Source: Solobacterium sp.
Lineage (GTDB): Bacteria; Bacillota_I; Bacilli_A; Erysipelotrichales; Erysipelotrichaceae
Assembly: GCA_017510405.1 (NCBI GenBank)
Contig: JAFWNG010000045.1
Span: 62,001-126,000 of the forward strand
Length of the DNA stretch: 64,000 nucleotides
Direction of reading: 5' to 3'
Position 1 is the first letter of the stretch. Every line of letters starts with the position of its first letter. The notes beneath the pieces are model-generated. The model saw only the letters and a program-made list of their open reading frames with translations, was not told the DNA's origin and did not search any database. This document shows, piece by piece, positions 28,299-36,673 of this stretch. Both the position numbers and the translations under genes were made by a program.

Positions 28299-29389
28299 TT
28301 TCTTTCCCTGATATACCTTTCTATATCAAACTCATTTCCGGTAAATACCGGTATGTCTTTCCGGAAGATCCTTCCGGAATATCCCTCATGGGGAAACGGA
28401 ATGAACGCTGCGTCACCGCGCCGTCCGTACTGAAACAGCGGATCGGCAATGATCCTGTCTGCCTGTTCCATCTTTTCCAGCAGAACGTCTTCGTCCAGTC
28501 CCTCATCCACGTCCGGCCATAACGGCTGTCCGTGCAGCTGCGATGCCAGGGTGCAGGCGAAGATCTCTTCGCCGATCACCAGTGTCCTGCCGTCTGGATC
28601 ATAGTCCTGACAAACGGATGTGCATTTACCTGTACGCACTGCGTCCGCGATCTTCCGTACCATGTCCCGGCCGGACGGCAGCCCTTCCACATACGGGATG
28701 CCGGCAGTCTTCCACAGATACTGCGCCGGGCTTCTGCCGGCGGCGGACACAACGATATTGCATTCTGCCTGGTATACTTCCTGCAGCGCTTCAAAGGTCT
28801 CGTTCATCGCGAAGACGCGCACCGAGAAGCCTTCTTCCTCGAATGCCCGGCGCATCGCTTCGGCATTTTCACTGCGGGAGAAGTCGATCGGCGTTACGCC
28901 AAGGATATTCACGCGCCCAGGGATCTTTTCCGCCTGCTTATTGCCGAAGCGGCGGATCCACGCCTTCATGGCAAGACCGCAGCCGGAGACATACGAACGC
29001 AGGCCGTCGGTCGCGACCGGCAGGACCGGGATGCCGGTCTCTTTCTCGATCAGCTTCGCCGCCCCGCGGTAGTCGAAAGCGATGATATGCGGGATCGAAG
29101 CGCCGCACAGGGTGATAAAGCGCGGCTTCAGATCCTCCGCTGCTTTGACAACGTCTCTGATCAGCACGCTGTCGTCGCCGAGCACCGCGGTCATCTCATC
29201 CAGTCCGGAGATGAACATGAGGCTCTTCGAATCGTACCAGCGCGGTTCATCGTGCGTCGTATACGTGGAATTACAGCCGGACGGATCGTGCAGCACGGTC
29301 ATTCCGCCGAGTTCATACAGCATCGAGCAGACGCCGGACACATCCGCCGTATAGGTCGATGTGAATACATGTGTATGCCAGTCTTTCAT
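28295..29389 (-). CDS. Nitrogenase component 1-like subunit (NifK-like)
   Basis: A 364-residue protein of the nitrogenase component 1 family, much shorter than true NifK. Cys21 (SGVCSML), Cys39 (DPSGCNSTY) and Cys95 (TLCGASIPH) are spaced like ligands of a P-cluster-type Fe-S centre. I start at the ATG at 29389 (MKDWHTHVF), which overlaps the NifD-like stop by 4 nt; an ATG six codons further up is possible. With the NifD-like subunit it should form an alpha2beta2 reductase fed by the NifH-like protein. The reaction is unknown: no nifE, nifN or nifB is present, so a MoFe cofactor is unlikely. Confidence 0.85.
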   Translation of the reverse strand: MKDWHTHVFTSTYTADVSGVCSMLYELGGMTVLHDPSGCNSTYTTHDEPRWYDSKSLMFISGLDEMTAVLGDDSVLIRDVVKAAEDLKPRFITLCGASIPHIIAFDYRGAAKLIEKETGIPVLPVATDGLRSYVSGCGLAMKAWIRRFGNKQAEKIPGRVNILGVTPIDFSRSENAEAMRRAFEEEGFSVRVFAMNETFEALQEVYQAECNIVVSAAGRSPAQYLWKTAGIPYVEGLPSGRDMVRKIADAVRTGKCTSVCQDYDPDGRTLVIGEEIFACTLASQLHGQPLWPDVDEGLDEDVLLEKMEQADRIIADPLFQYGRRGDAAFIPFPHEGYSGRIFRKDIPVFTGNEFDIERYIRERK

Positions 29390-30681
29390 CCGCAGTGACA
29401 CCCCCATCCCTTGACCTGCACGAGCGAGCGCATGTCCTTTTCATTCCGATACGCTTCCCGGATCAGCTCCAGCATGCGCCGGATGCCGCGGTAACCGTAC
29501 ATATCGCCGCTTTCCACAACGTCCACAAAGTGATTCGTATCGTTGAAGTACGCGGCTTTCTGTCCCACTGCCGTGATCATTCCTTCATGGCCTCTGTCGA
29601 CCGTGCGCATATTCCAGTTCAGCGAGGAATATACCTTCAGGTCCGGCAGTTTTTTCTGCAGAGCCTCGAATACGGCTTTGTCCTCCGTGAAATTCTCAAT
29701 GAAGCATGATTCCACCCGGAACCCGTGTTCATGGAGCCAGAGTGTAAACATGAGCGGTTCATCCACGGCCGTATAATCCACGGAAAGCGGTGTATCACCC
29801 AGCAGTGTACGCACTTCTTCCGCCAGTTCTTCCGTTTTCCTGCGCTCTTCCTGTATCGTCTTTTCAGCCGGCGCCGGGATCCCGAGCGCTTCGCACACGC
29901 GCTTCATATCCGCATCGATGACGTCGTAATCATACGTCGTGCGGACCGGCAGCCATTTCTGTCCGAGACGGGCTTCCAGGTCTTTTCCGGCTTTCGCAGC
30001 GGGTTTATGAAAGGTGATATTGGCAATGGAACTGCCCATCTGCAGATACTCGTCATAGGTATCGCAGCGGGTGATATCCCGTACGGTCATCCCGTTATTT
30101 ACCAGATACATGTACAGATCGCTGTGTTCCCCGGTGCGGAACTCATTCCCGATGATATTGACCGACGTCTCATCTTTGGGCAGAGGCCGCAGAACACGCG
30201 TGATCTGCCGCCGCAGCGTCGGGTCCGGCGGTGCGGTGCGCCGCATGATCGGATCCATATAGCAGTCGATGAAGTCGATATCGGGATATTCCCTGCGCAG
30301 GATCTTATAGACCCGCTGGTAATTGACCGCAAGGAAATGGTGGATGCACGAAGTGAACACCATGACCATGCGCGGCCGTTCCTTCAGCCGGGAGAGGATC
30401 TTTACGACACCGTTGTACAGCGCTTCTTCCATGTCCCCTTCCAGGATATTGTCTTCGCCGACCGTGATCGTGGACATCTGATCCATCGCGCCCAGTTCCG
30501 CCGTCGTCAGCACGACGCCGCGCAGACAGCTGGTCGGACAGACGAAGATCTGGTGCGACTGCGGCACCAGAGTGCCGATATGCACGATATTCCAGACGCC
30601 TCTTGCCGGTGAGGAATACGACAGTCCGATATCCGCGTTGTAGGCATAGGTCATGTCCGCAATGCGCTGGTATCCGTTCAT
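29386..30681 (-). CDS. Nitrogenase component 1-like subunit (NifD-like)
   Basis: A 431-residue component 1-type oxidoreductase subunit. Cys48 and Cys52 (VCPTSC) and Cys112 (TSCIHH) occupy positions expected for Fe-S ligands. [11 protein letters not shown] and [15 protein letters not shown] mark the later Rossmann-like domains. The protein ends in WGCHCG, an extra cysteine pair at the very C-terminus. Cofactor ligands of true NifD are not evident. It overlaps both neighbours (NifH-like and NifK-like) by 4 nt, indicating coupled synthesis. Probably one half of a nitrogenase-like reductase of unassigned group. Confidence 0.85.
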   Translation of the reverse strand: MNGYQRIADMTYAYNADIGLSYSSPARGVWNIVHIGTLVPQSHQIFVCPTSCLRGVVLTTAELGAMDQMSTITVGEDNILEGDMEEALYNGVVKILSRLKERPRMVMVFTSCIHHFLAVNYQRVYKILRREYPDIDFIDCYMDPIMRRTAPPDPTLRRQITRVLRPLPKDETSVNIIGNEFRTGEHSDLYMYLVNNGMTVRDITRCDTYDEYLQMGSSIANITFHKPAAKAGKDLEARLGQKWLPVRTTYDYDVIDADMKRVCEALGIPAPAEKTIQEERRKTEELAEEVRTLLGDTPLSVDYTAVDEPLMFTLWLHEHGFRVESCFIENFTEDKAVFEALQKKLPDLKVYSSLNWNMRTVDRGHEGMITAVGQKAAYFNDTNHFVDVVESGDMYGYRGIRRMLELIREAYRNEKDMRSLVQVKGWGCHCG

Positions 30682-31445
30682 ACTTCGTCTTCTCCTTCGC
30701 TCAGGGTCAGAAGATATCTGGCCAGACGCCGGATCTCTTCCGCATACGGAATATCCGGATACATGGCAAATACCGGCTGTTTCGCCTCTTCCGCTTCGCC
30801 GATGCGGTTGTCGCGGGGCAGATCCGCAAGGATCTGTGTATGCAGTTCATCCGCCAGTTCCTGCACTTTGGCAAGTTCATTCGGCACTTCCCGGCGGTTC
30901 AGAACAAGACCTGCCAGGCTGGCATATCCCCTGTCCTTGAAGTTGTCAATTGCCATGGCAATGTTCGCCGCCGCATAAATGGCCATATTCTCTCCGGATG
31001 TCACGATCAGCACATGGTCGGCGTAGCCTTCGCGGATCGGCATGGCAAATCCGCCGCATACAACGTCGCCAAGCACGTCATAGAGCACGATATCCGGCTG
31101 TACGATCTCGAATACATCCCGTTCCTTCAGGGCTTCAAACGCCGCCGCAATGCCGCGTCCTGCGCATCCCAGTCCCGGCATCGGTCCGCCCGATTCCGCG
31201 CATACGATGCCTTTATAGCCGGTGTGGATCAGATCGTCGAGCTCCGCCCGGTCCCGCTTGCGGCGCAGAACATCCAGGATCGGCGTGATCTTTTCGCCGC
31301 CGTGCAGATACAGCGTCGAATCCGCTTTCGGATCACAGCCTACCTGCAGTACTTTATATCCCATCTCGGCAAACGCACAGGACAGCGCCGCTGTGGTCGT
31401 GGACTTTCCGATCCCGCCCTTGCCGTATACTGCAAAACGATACAT
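30678..31445 (-). CDS. NifH-like ATPase (nitrogenase-like reductase component)
   Basis: A 255-residue NifH-family iron protein that delivers electrons with ATP hydrolysis. The P-loop is [10 protein letters not shown] (7-16), and the two cysteines that bridge the [4Fe-4S] cluster in a dimer are kept: Cys94 (GLGCAGRG) and Cys130 ([10 protein letters not shown]). Arg97, the ADP-ribosylation site in nitrogenase, is also present. I start at the ATG at 31445, preceded by GGAGG; the upstream extension would run through a terminator hairpin. It is the first gene of a nine-gene operon. Confidence 0.92.
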   Translation of the reverse strand: MYRFAVYGKGGIGKSTTTAALSCAFAEMGYKVLQVGCDPKADSTLYLHGGEKITPILDVLRRKRDRAELDDLIHTGYKGIVCAESGGPMPGLGCAGRGIAAAFEALKERDVFEIVQPDIVLYDVLGDVVCGGFAMPIREGYADHVLIVTSGENMAIYAAANIAMAIDNFKDRGYASLAGLVLNRREVPNELAKVQELADELHTQILADLPRDNRIGEAEEAKQPVFAMYPDIPYAEEIRRLARYLLTLSEGEDEV

Positions 31446-31565
31446 AGTTCCTCCGTATAAAAAATACCTGCCGGGACATCCGGCAGGTATACCAAAACAA
31501 ATCAGTCTACGTTGCTCTTCCCGCTCAGAATCTTCTTTGCGGTCGGATGACACAACCCTATTATA
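31446..31565 (-). promoter_or_regulatory. Leader of the nitrogenase-like operon: -10 box and attenuator hairpin
   Basis: On the minus strand a TATAAT (31560-31565) is followed by about 100 untranslated bases. These end in a perfect ATACCTGCCGG/CCGGCAGGTAT hairpin (about 31465-31491) and TTTTTT, only about a dozen bases before the NifH-like ribosome site. Since the next upstream gene stops at 31602, before this TATAAT, the hairpin is best read as a transcription attenuator inside the leader. A TTGACA lies only 10 bases from the -10 and is not a normal -35. No known riboswitch class is recognised. Confidence 0.55.
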
Positions 31566-31601
31566 GCCAAAAAACTGTCAAGGGAAACTATAACGCTCTT
31601 A

Positions 31602-31817
31602 TCAGCGGAACTTTTCCCAGAGTACCGGCAGATCTTTCTCATCGATCCACTCTTCCGAGAACCCGCAGTCCATGCATACATAGCGCGGGACCTTGATATA
31701 CGAGAAGATCGTCATGCCGACCGGAATGTTATTTCCGGCTCCGTACGCTCTTGCCTGCCCTTCGATGCGGATGATCTCCGCACTGCCGCATTTGGGGCAG
31801 ATGCCTGTATTTTTCAT
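31602..31817 (-). CDS. Small zinc-ribbon protein
   Basis: A 71-residue protein with two CxxC knuckles, CPKC (residues 7-10) and CMDC (48-51), which should bind one zinc ion. The function is unknown. It lies between the DUF362 gene and the nitrogenase-like operon on the same strand, but a hairpin separates it from DUF362. Confidence 0.75.
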   Translation of the reverse strand: MKNTGICPKCGSAEIIRIEGQARAYGAGNNIPVGMTIFSYIKVPRYVCMDCGFSEEWIDEKDLPVLWEKFR

Positions 31818-31841
31818 TGCTTATTTCTCCTGTACATACAA

Positions 31842-31872
31842 AGAGCAGGATGGTTTCCCATCCTGCCTGTGC
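31842..31872 (-). terminator. Hairpin after the DUF362 gene
   Basis: GCAGGATGG and CCATCCTGC arms with a 4-nt loop, followed on the minus strand by TCTTTGT, a weak T tract. Confidence 0.6.
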
Positions 31873-31879
31873 TCATAAC

Positions 31880-32881
31880 TCAGCGGACGCGCTTGAACGG
31901 CTTGACGTCCTTGACTGCTTCTTTCGGCGTCAGGACTGCACCGCCGTTATCCAGGTCGATCAGGATGTAGCGGTCATTGCCCATGCCCAGTTCCTTCATG
32001 TAGGTCAGCTGACGGAAACCGTGACGGCTCTGCATTCTCTGCCACAGATCATGGTGCTGTTCCTCGGTCATGGCATATACGAGGTCGACGCACGCACAGT
32101 CGATCGCACAGATATCCGTGGATGCCAGGATGCCTACGTTCGGTGTAACGACCGGCTGAGCAGCCAGTCCCTCACAGTCGCAGGAAACGCTCATGTTGCG
32201 CATGACGTTGACATAGGTGACATTCTTTCCGAAGAAGTCGATCGTTGCTTTCGTGGACTCCGTGATCTTCTCCATCAGTTCTTCTTCCACAACGCCCCAG
32301 TCATTGCCGTCTTTCGCGTGGATCATGCCCTTGCCGATGCGTCCGTCGGCACAGCCGATACCGATATTCTTGTTGGAGCCGCCGAAGCCGCCCATCGTAT
32401 GGCCTTTGAAGTGCGTCAGTGCGAACAGCGAATCGTATTCTGTCATATGGGAGCCGTGGGTCATATGATCGAACCACTTGCCGCCTTTGACCGGCAGATC
32501 CACTGTGCCGTCTTCATCCATGATATCGACCTTGCAGAAATCCCAGCCGTTGACCTTCAGTGTCTCACGGTGCTCTTCTGTCGTATAGCGGTCGCCGACA
32601 TAGAATGTATTTGTCTCAACGATAACAGCATCTTTCAGTGTTTCTTCGTTTTCCATGACTTCCTTTACCCAGCTTGCCGGGGTGAAGTTCGGACCGTTCT
32701 TTTCGCCTGTATGAAGCTTGACAGCCACTTTGCCGGTCATGTTTCCGCATACTTTTTCATATGCCTTGCGGATGCCTGCCGGGGAGATATCACGTGTGAA
32801 ATAAACGATGGATTCATTGCCTGTACGGTCTTCTGCCGGTACATAAATGTTGCCGTTAACGGCTGCTTTGACTTCTGTCAT
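31880..32881 (-). CDS. DUF362 domain protein
   Basis: A 333-residue protein of the DUF362 family, often found with Fe-S proteins in anaerobes. The start is typical (KVAVKLHTGEKNG near residue 50, then GGSNKNIGIGC). The usual C-terminal ferredoxin domain is missing, but a cysteine cluster (SCDCEGL near 216 and CAIDCACVD near 240) may bind a metal or cluster. AAGGAGAATAATACT precedes the ATG. The role is unknown. Confidence 0.82.
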   Translation of the reverse strand: MTEVKAAVNGNIYVPAEDRTGNESIVYFTRDISPAGIRKAYEKVCGNMTGKVAVKLHTGEKNGPNFTPASWVKEVMENEETLKDAVIVETNTFYVGDRYTTEEHRETLKVNGWDFCKVDIMDEDGTVDLPVKGGKWFDHMTHGSHMTEYDSLFALTHFKGHTMGGFGGSNKNIGIGCADGRIGKGMIHAKDGNDWGVVEEELMEKITESTKATIDFFGKNVTYVNVMRNMSVSCDCEGLAAQPVVTPNVGILASTDICAIDCACVDLVYAMTEEQHHDLWQRMQSRHGFRQLTYMKELGMGNDRYILIDLDNGGAVLTPKEAVKDVKPFKRVR

Positions 32882-32905
32882 AGTATTATTCTCCTTCTGT
32901 TTATA

Positions 32906-33775
32906 TTATACATTTCCTTCCAGACCTTCGCACGCTTCCTGCATCTGCTTCTCTTCCAGCAGCGCCTCATTCAGCGCCGCTCCTGCCAGCAGAATCATCA
33001 TCAGGATCTTCAGCCACAGGATGACGATCACGATCGCTGCCAGGGAGCCGTAGATGACCGAAGCACGCCAGAACCGCGGGATCCAGTACGCAAATCCAGC
33101 CGTGAACGCCACCCAGAGCAGACTTGAAAAGACTGCGCCGGGCAGTTCTTCCGTCAGTTTCCTCCGTCCGGCCGGAAGATAGGTGTACGTCAGCCATAGA
33201 ATGCACATCATGGCGCCGAGAGAGATCAGCGAACTGTAGTGCAGAAACGACGATATAAAGCCTGCCGTCTCCGGCAGTCCTGCCTTTTCCAGGAATGCTA
33301 CAGCCAGTGCCTTAATCGAGGAACCGAGCAGACGGAATACCAGCAGTGAGGGCATCAGTAATATGTACAGGATCGTAAACACGAACGCCCGCCGGTGTGC
33401 CGCCAGGATCCTGCTTTTGTTCTGCCTGATCTGTTCCAGGCAGTTCTGTATCGCAATAACGCCGCGCGAGACCGTCCAGAACAGTGTCACGACCGAAACA
33501 GACGCTACAACACGTCCGGAACTGTCTCTGAGATTATTGAAAATGTTTTCCAGAAGATCGCGCAGTTCACCGATGTGCACCCAGCGTTCGATCATGAAAA
33601 TAATATCATCTGCCGTAAGACCCGGCAGAAGCGCCGCCACCCACAGAACAAGTACGAGCATCGGCACCATTGCCGTCAGGATATACAGCGCCGCATAGCC
33701 GGAATATACCGGCATCTGCCGTTCCTGATAGATCCTCGCTGTTTTCTCTGTGATCCGCAGTAGTTTCTTTCCCAT
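32906..33775 (-). CDS. YihY/BrkB family membrane protein
   Basis: A 289-residue membrane protein of the YihY family, once mislabelled ribonuclease BN. About six helices are visible, with the family regions RMPVYSGYAALYILTAMVPMLV-like segment near residue 20 and the later FGxxxGTYGSLA-type SVIYGSLAAIVIVILWL near 245. The role is unsettled; the family has been linked to envelope stress or transport. No ribosome site is seen before the ATG. Confidence 0.85.
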   Translation of the reverse strand: MGKKLLRITEKTARIYQERQMPVYSGYAALYILTAMVPMLVLVLWVAALLPGLTADDIIFMIERWVHIGELRDLLENIFNNLRDSSGRVVASVSVVTLFWTVSRGVIAIQNCLEQIRQNKSRILAAHRRAFVFTILYILLMPSLLVFRLLGSSIKALAVAFLEKAGLPETAGFISSFLHYSSLISLGAMMCILWLTYTYLPAGRRKLTEELPGAVFSSLLWVAFTAGFAYWIPRFWRASVIYGSLAAIVIVILWLKILMMILLAGAALNEALLEEKQMQEACEGLEGNV

Positions 33776-33822
33776 ACTGTCATACTAGCAGGTATTCCCC
33801 CTTCCGTCACACCGTTTTGCAC

Positions 33823-33852
33823 AGAAAAAGCGTACTGCTTTCCGCAGCACGC
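33823..33852 (-). terminator. Terminator of the padR-DUF2812 operon
   Basis: GCGTGCTGC/GCAGTACGC stem with a short loop, followed on the minus strand by TTTTTC. Confidence 0.75.
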
Positions 33853-33860
33853 CTTCGCAG

Positions 33861-34358
33861 CTATTCATGAAGCCGGCGTTCGTTTTCCAGATATTCGATC
33901 TTTCCGTGGATCCGGCCGAGACCGTACATCAGCAGCGTTGCGCAGAGCAGATTGATGCGGGAGAATTCATTGACGTTGACCATCCCGATCAGCAGATTCA
34001 TTGCGCCGATGATCATAAGCATTCTGGCAATTCCCTGCAGATGGCTGATCTTCGAATCGATATCCGAGAATATATTGAATTCCCCGTATTCACTTCTTCT
34101 GGAGAAGTAGATCCACTGGACACAGCGGCCGATATAATTCGCACCGGTCTCTTCCATGAAACTGACATAATCCGGATCACTTCCGTGCATTTCCAGACGG
34201 ATGATATATTCGCCCGGTTCGCACCGTTCAAACGTATACCGGCATAATCCGACGTCGACCAGCACCCAGCCGTTCAGCGCCATCTCGTTCAGCCACGCTT
34301 CTTCTTTGTCAAAGTCCCATACAAAGAACCATTTATACAGTGTTTTTCTCTCAGTCAT
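33861..34358 (-). CDS. DUF2812 membrane protein, PadR partner
   Basis: A 165-residue protein. The N-terminal 110 residues are a DUF2812 domain (KWFFVWDFDKEEAWLNEMA...GWVL) and two membrane helices follow (about 115-150). In many Bacillota it is the partner of a PadR regulator, as here: the genes overlap by 8 nt. I start at the ATG at 34358 (MTERK) since AAAGGA is well spaced for it and too close for the ATG two codons earlier. Confidence 0.85.
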   Translation of the reverse strand: MTERKTLYKWFFVWDFDKEEAWLNEMALNGWVLVDVGLCRYTFERCEPGEYIIRLEMHGSDPDYVSFMEETGANYIGRCVQWIYFSRRSEYGEFNIFSDIDSKISHLQGIARMLMIIGAMNLLIGMVNVNEFSRINLLCATLLMYGLGRIHGKIEYLENERRLHE

Positions 34359-34671
34359 GATCATTTCCTTTCAGAACGTTCTCACCGTTCTCTACCAGTT
34401 CCTTCAGACGCTCCAGTTCATTAAACAGCACTTCCTCGCCAAGCTCGGTCAGGCAGTATACCTTGCGTCTTCCGCCATCCATCTTCTCCAGCGGGATGAT
34501 CCATCCCTTATCACATAATGTCGTCAGCGCTCCGTACAGCGTTCCCGCCGCCAGCCGCACGCGTCCATTGGACAGTCTCTCGGTTTCCTGCATGATGCCG
34601 TAGCCATGCTGGGGTTTATACAGAGACAGCAGAATATAATATGTCGCTTCGGTCAATGCAATTTCCTGCAT
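34351..34671 (-). CDS. PadR-family transcriptional regulator
   Basis: A 106-residue winged-helix repressor. TEATYYILLSLYKPQHGYGIMQE and LAAGTLYGALTTLCDKGWI are the PadR DNA-binding core, and the C-terminal helix that dimerises is present. It is first in an operon with the DUF2812 gene. The promoter directly upstream is overlaid by ATATATCGG-type inverted repeats, a strong hint of autoregulation. Confidence 0.92.
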   Translation of the reverse strand: MQEIALTEATYYILLSLYKPQHGYGIMQETERLSNGRVRLAAGTLYGALTTLCDKGWIIPLEKMDGGRRKVYCLTELGEEVLFNELERLKELVENGENVLKGNDHD

Positions 34672-34692
34672 CCTCTCACCTCCATCGTTTCC

Positions 34693-34752
34693 CGATATAT
34701 CGTCATCCGATATATCTGTCTACAATATATCGGCTTTCGATATAATTGTCAA
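34693..34752 (-). promoter_or_regulatory. padR promoter with overlapping inverted-repeat operator
   Basis: Minus-strand TTGACA (34747-34752) and TATATT (34724-34729) are exactly 17 bases apart. CCGATATAT and ATATATCGG (34707-34715, 34725-34733) form perfect 9-bp arms over the -10. A further CGATATATCG palindrome lies at 34693-34702. This layout fits autorepression by PadR. Confidence 0.8.
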
Positions 34753-34760
34753 TACCTTCT

Positions 34761-34790
34761 CACAAAAAAACAGGAAACTTCTGTTCCCTG
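34761..34790 (-). terminator. Intrinsic terminator of fchA-folD
   Basis: CAGGGAAC and GTTTCCTG pair (one G-T) around AGAA at 34771-34790, followed on the minus strand by seven T. Confidence 0.75.
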
Positions 34791-34806
34791 TCCTGTATAT
34801 GCCCTG

Positions 34807-35673
34807 TTACCGGGTATGTTCTTCTGTGCTGCGCCTGGCGGCCAGCGCGGTGTGATAGACAAGCACGGCTGTCGTCACCGCGCCTACACCGCCCGGCACC
34901 GGCGTCAGCGCATCAACGACCGGTTCCGCTTCCTCCTGCAGAACGTCGCCGACCAGTTTTCCCTTTGCCTCGCTCCAGGAAATACCGACATCGATCACCG
35001 TCTGTCCCGGACGCAGGTACTCTTTCCCGATCATCTCCGGCTGTCCGGTGCAGGCAAAAATCAGATCGGCACTGCGGGCAATCTCCGCCATGTTCCGTGT
35101 CCTTGTGTGGCAGATCGTCACGGTAGCGTTTCTGTGCATCAACATCATTGCCAGCGGTCTTCCGACGACGAGAGACCGGCCGAGCACCGCGGCGTTCTTT
35201 CCGCTCACATCGATGCCATAGCAGTCCAGGATCTGTACTGCAGCTTCAGGCGTGCATGGTGCATAGCCGGTCTTCCGGTTTGCGAATACCCCGGCAAGAG
35301 ATGCGTCGCCGCACCCGTCCACGTCCTTTTCCGCAACGATGGCATTGCGGGCCCGCTCATTGTCCAGGTGTACCGGCACCGGCCGGAACAGCAGGATGCC
35401 GTGCACTTCCGGATCATGATTCAGTTCTTCGATCGTCCGGTAGAATTCCTCAACGCTGACATCAGCCGGCATCAGAACATTTTTTACCCGGATCCCGACC
35501 GTCTCACAGCGCTTCATCGCCCCGCGTTCATAGGAGATGTCATCTGCTTTTTCGCCGACGCGCACGATGGCAAGCAACGGCGTCACGCCTTTCTGCCGCA
35601 GTTCCTGAACGATGGCAAACGTCTTTTCGTTCAGCGCATCCGCCGCTTTCTTTCCTCTGAGCAGTTCAGCCAT
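34807..35673 (-). CDS. folD: Methylenetetrahydrofolate dehydrogenase/cyclohydrolase FolD
   Basis: A 288-residue bifunctional enzyme that turns methylene-THF to methenyl-THF and formyl-THF with NADP. The catalytic lysine region (SYERGAMKRCETVGI), the GILLFRPVP and the cofactor-binding VLGRSLVVGRPLAMML segment, then PVPGGVGAVTTA at the end, are diagnostic. It overlaps the cyclodeaminase gene by 8 nt, so the two are translated together. The one-carbon genes lie close to the divergent PucR/GcvT-like operon. Confidence 0.94.
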   Translation of the reverse strand: MAELLRGKKAADALNEKTFAIVQELRQKGVTPLLAIVRVGEKADDISYERGAMKRCETVGIRVKNVLMPADVSVEEFYRTIEELNHDPEVHGILLFRPVPVHLDNERARNAIVAEKDVDGCGDASLAGVFANRKTGYAPCTPEAAVQILDCYGIDVSGKNAAVLGRSLVVGRPLAMMLMHRNATVTICHTRTRNMAEIARSADLIFACTGQPEMIGKEYLRPGQTVIDVGISWSEAKGKLVGDVLQEEAEPVVDALTPVPGGVGAVTTAVLVYHTALAARRSTEEHTR

Positions 35674-36280
35674 CCAGTCTCTCCTCTACTGCTTCAAAGC
35701 AGTTCAGGGCACGTTCCGCATATTCTTCCAGCAGGTCTTCCGCCTCTTCCTCTTTCTCCTCCGCGTACATCTTATCCTGCATGAGACGGGTATTCACCTT
35801 CACGTTCAGATAAGCGCCGTACATTGCGCCGTGCGCCAGCATGACCGATGTCCCGGCATCCGAGACCGCCAGTTTCGAACCGATCGCGGAGAGACGCTCA
35901 TCGATCTCAACGACTCTTGTGCACAGCTTCAGAATAAGGAACGGCGGTTCCGCGGCTGCCCGCAGACACGCTTCCAGGCGTTCCCGGTATCCTTCCGCAT
36001 TCCGGTCCATGCCGTAAGCTGCCGCAAGCGGCGCAAATGCCTCAGCGTCTTTCTCTATGCACGAAAGCAGTTCGATCCGCAGTTCTTCCGCTTCCCGCAT
36101 CAGCTGCTGTATTTCTTCTTCGTATTCCGCATAGCGTTTCTTGCCGGTCGTCAGCTGCGTCACCATTTCGGCAAGAGACGCTGCCAGGGAACCGGCCAGG
36201 GCACTGACGCCCCCGCCTCCCGGCACTGGCCGCTTCGAAGCCGCCGCCGCGGTAAATGTATCCAATGTCATGTTTTTCAT
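35666..36280 (-). CDS. fchA: Cyclodeaminase/methenyl-THF cyclohydrolase family protein
   Basis: A 204-residue helical protein of the FTCD C-terminal/FchA family, which hydrolyses methenyl-THF to formyl-THF or deaminates formimino-THF. KRPVPGGGGVSALAGSLAASLAEMV-type start (about 16-35) is the signature. Paired with FolD, it more likely acts as a cyclohydrolase. First gene of the pair. Confidence 0.88.
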   Translation of the reverse strand: MKNMTLDTFTAAAASKRPVPGGGGVSALAGSLAASLAEMVTQLTTGKKRYAEYEEEIQQLMREAEELRIELLSCIEKDAEAFAPLAAAYGMDRNAEGYRERLEACLRAAAEPPFLILKLCTRVVEIDERLSAIGSKLAVSDAGTSVMLAHGAMYGAYLNVKVNTRLMQDKMYAEEKEEEAEDLLEEYAERALNCFEAVEERLDG

Positions 36281-36430
36281 CAGCTCTTCCTCTTTTCTGC
36301 ATACGGTTTAACGGGTCTTTCATCCGGAAAACCCGCTGTTTCACGGATTGGTTCCAAAGGAACGCGGTTCTATGCTATAGACAGATCCCCGGGCAGGGAA
36401 TACCAACATCATAAAACACAGGAGGATATT

Positions 36431-36646
36431 ATGGCACTTTCACTTGATTCCAAGATCAGAGACATCATGCGTTCACCAGAAGGCAAAGCAGTTATGGAAA
36501 AATGGGCACCCGGATCCACATCCGATCCGCGTATGCGCCTTGTCGGCGGTCTCACCTACCGGAAGCTTCTGAGCTATCCGGAGTCTGCCGAAGTCGCTGC
36601 TCACGCAGACGAGATCGATGCCGATCTGAAAGCCTGCAAACGCTGA
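36431..36646 (+). CDS. Small conserved helical protein, unknown
   Basis: A 71-residue protein, ATG preceded by AGGAGG at 36421-36426. It begins MALSLDSKIRDIMRSPEGKA and contains a WAPGSTSDP turn and a LTYRKLLSYP helix. A similar short helical unit occurs as a C-terminal appendage on some anaerobe enzymes, from memory, but I cannot name it with confidence. It stands alone, with its own terminator, opposite to fchA. Confidence 0.65.
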   Translation: MALSLDSKIRDIMRSPEGKAVMEKWAPGSTSDPRMRLVGGLTYRKLLSYPESAEVAAHADEIDADLKACKR

Positions 36647-36650
36647 GAAG

Positions 36651-36673
36651 ACAGCCGCAAGGCTGTTTTTTTT
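36651..36673 (+). terminator. Intrinsic terminator of the small protein gene
   Basis: ACAGCC/GGCTGT stem with GCAA loop and eight T. Confidence 0.8.

Noticed and set aside
28532-29398. Plus-strand frames across the NifK-like gene
   Set aside because: They are shadows of the component 1-like gene, whose start and stop overlap its neighbours in one operon.
22842-31445. A functional nitrogenase (nif) cluster
   Set aside because: No nifE, nifN, nifB or molybdenum genes are present, and both component 1 subunits are short and divergent. Nitrogenase-like is the safe call.
31446-31553. N-terminal extension of the NifH-like protein
   Set aside because: It would run through the terminator hairpin and put an irregular region before the conserved start [11 protein letters not shown], which has its own GGAGG site.
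31446-31600. Cobalamin or other known riboswitch before the NifH-like gene
   Set aside because: I looked for the B12-box and other familiar riboswitch cores and did not see them. Only the terminator hairpin is supported.
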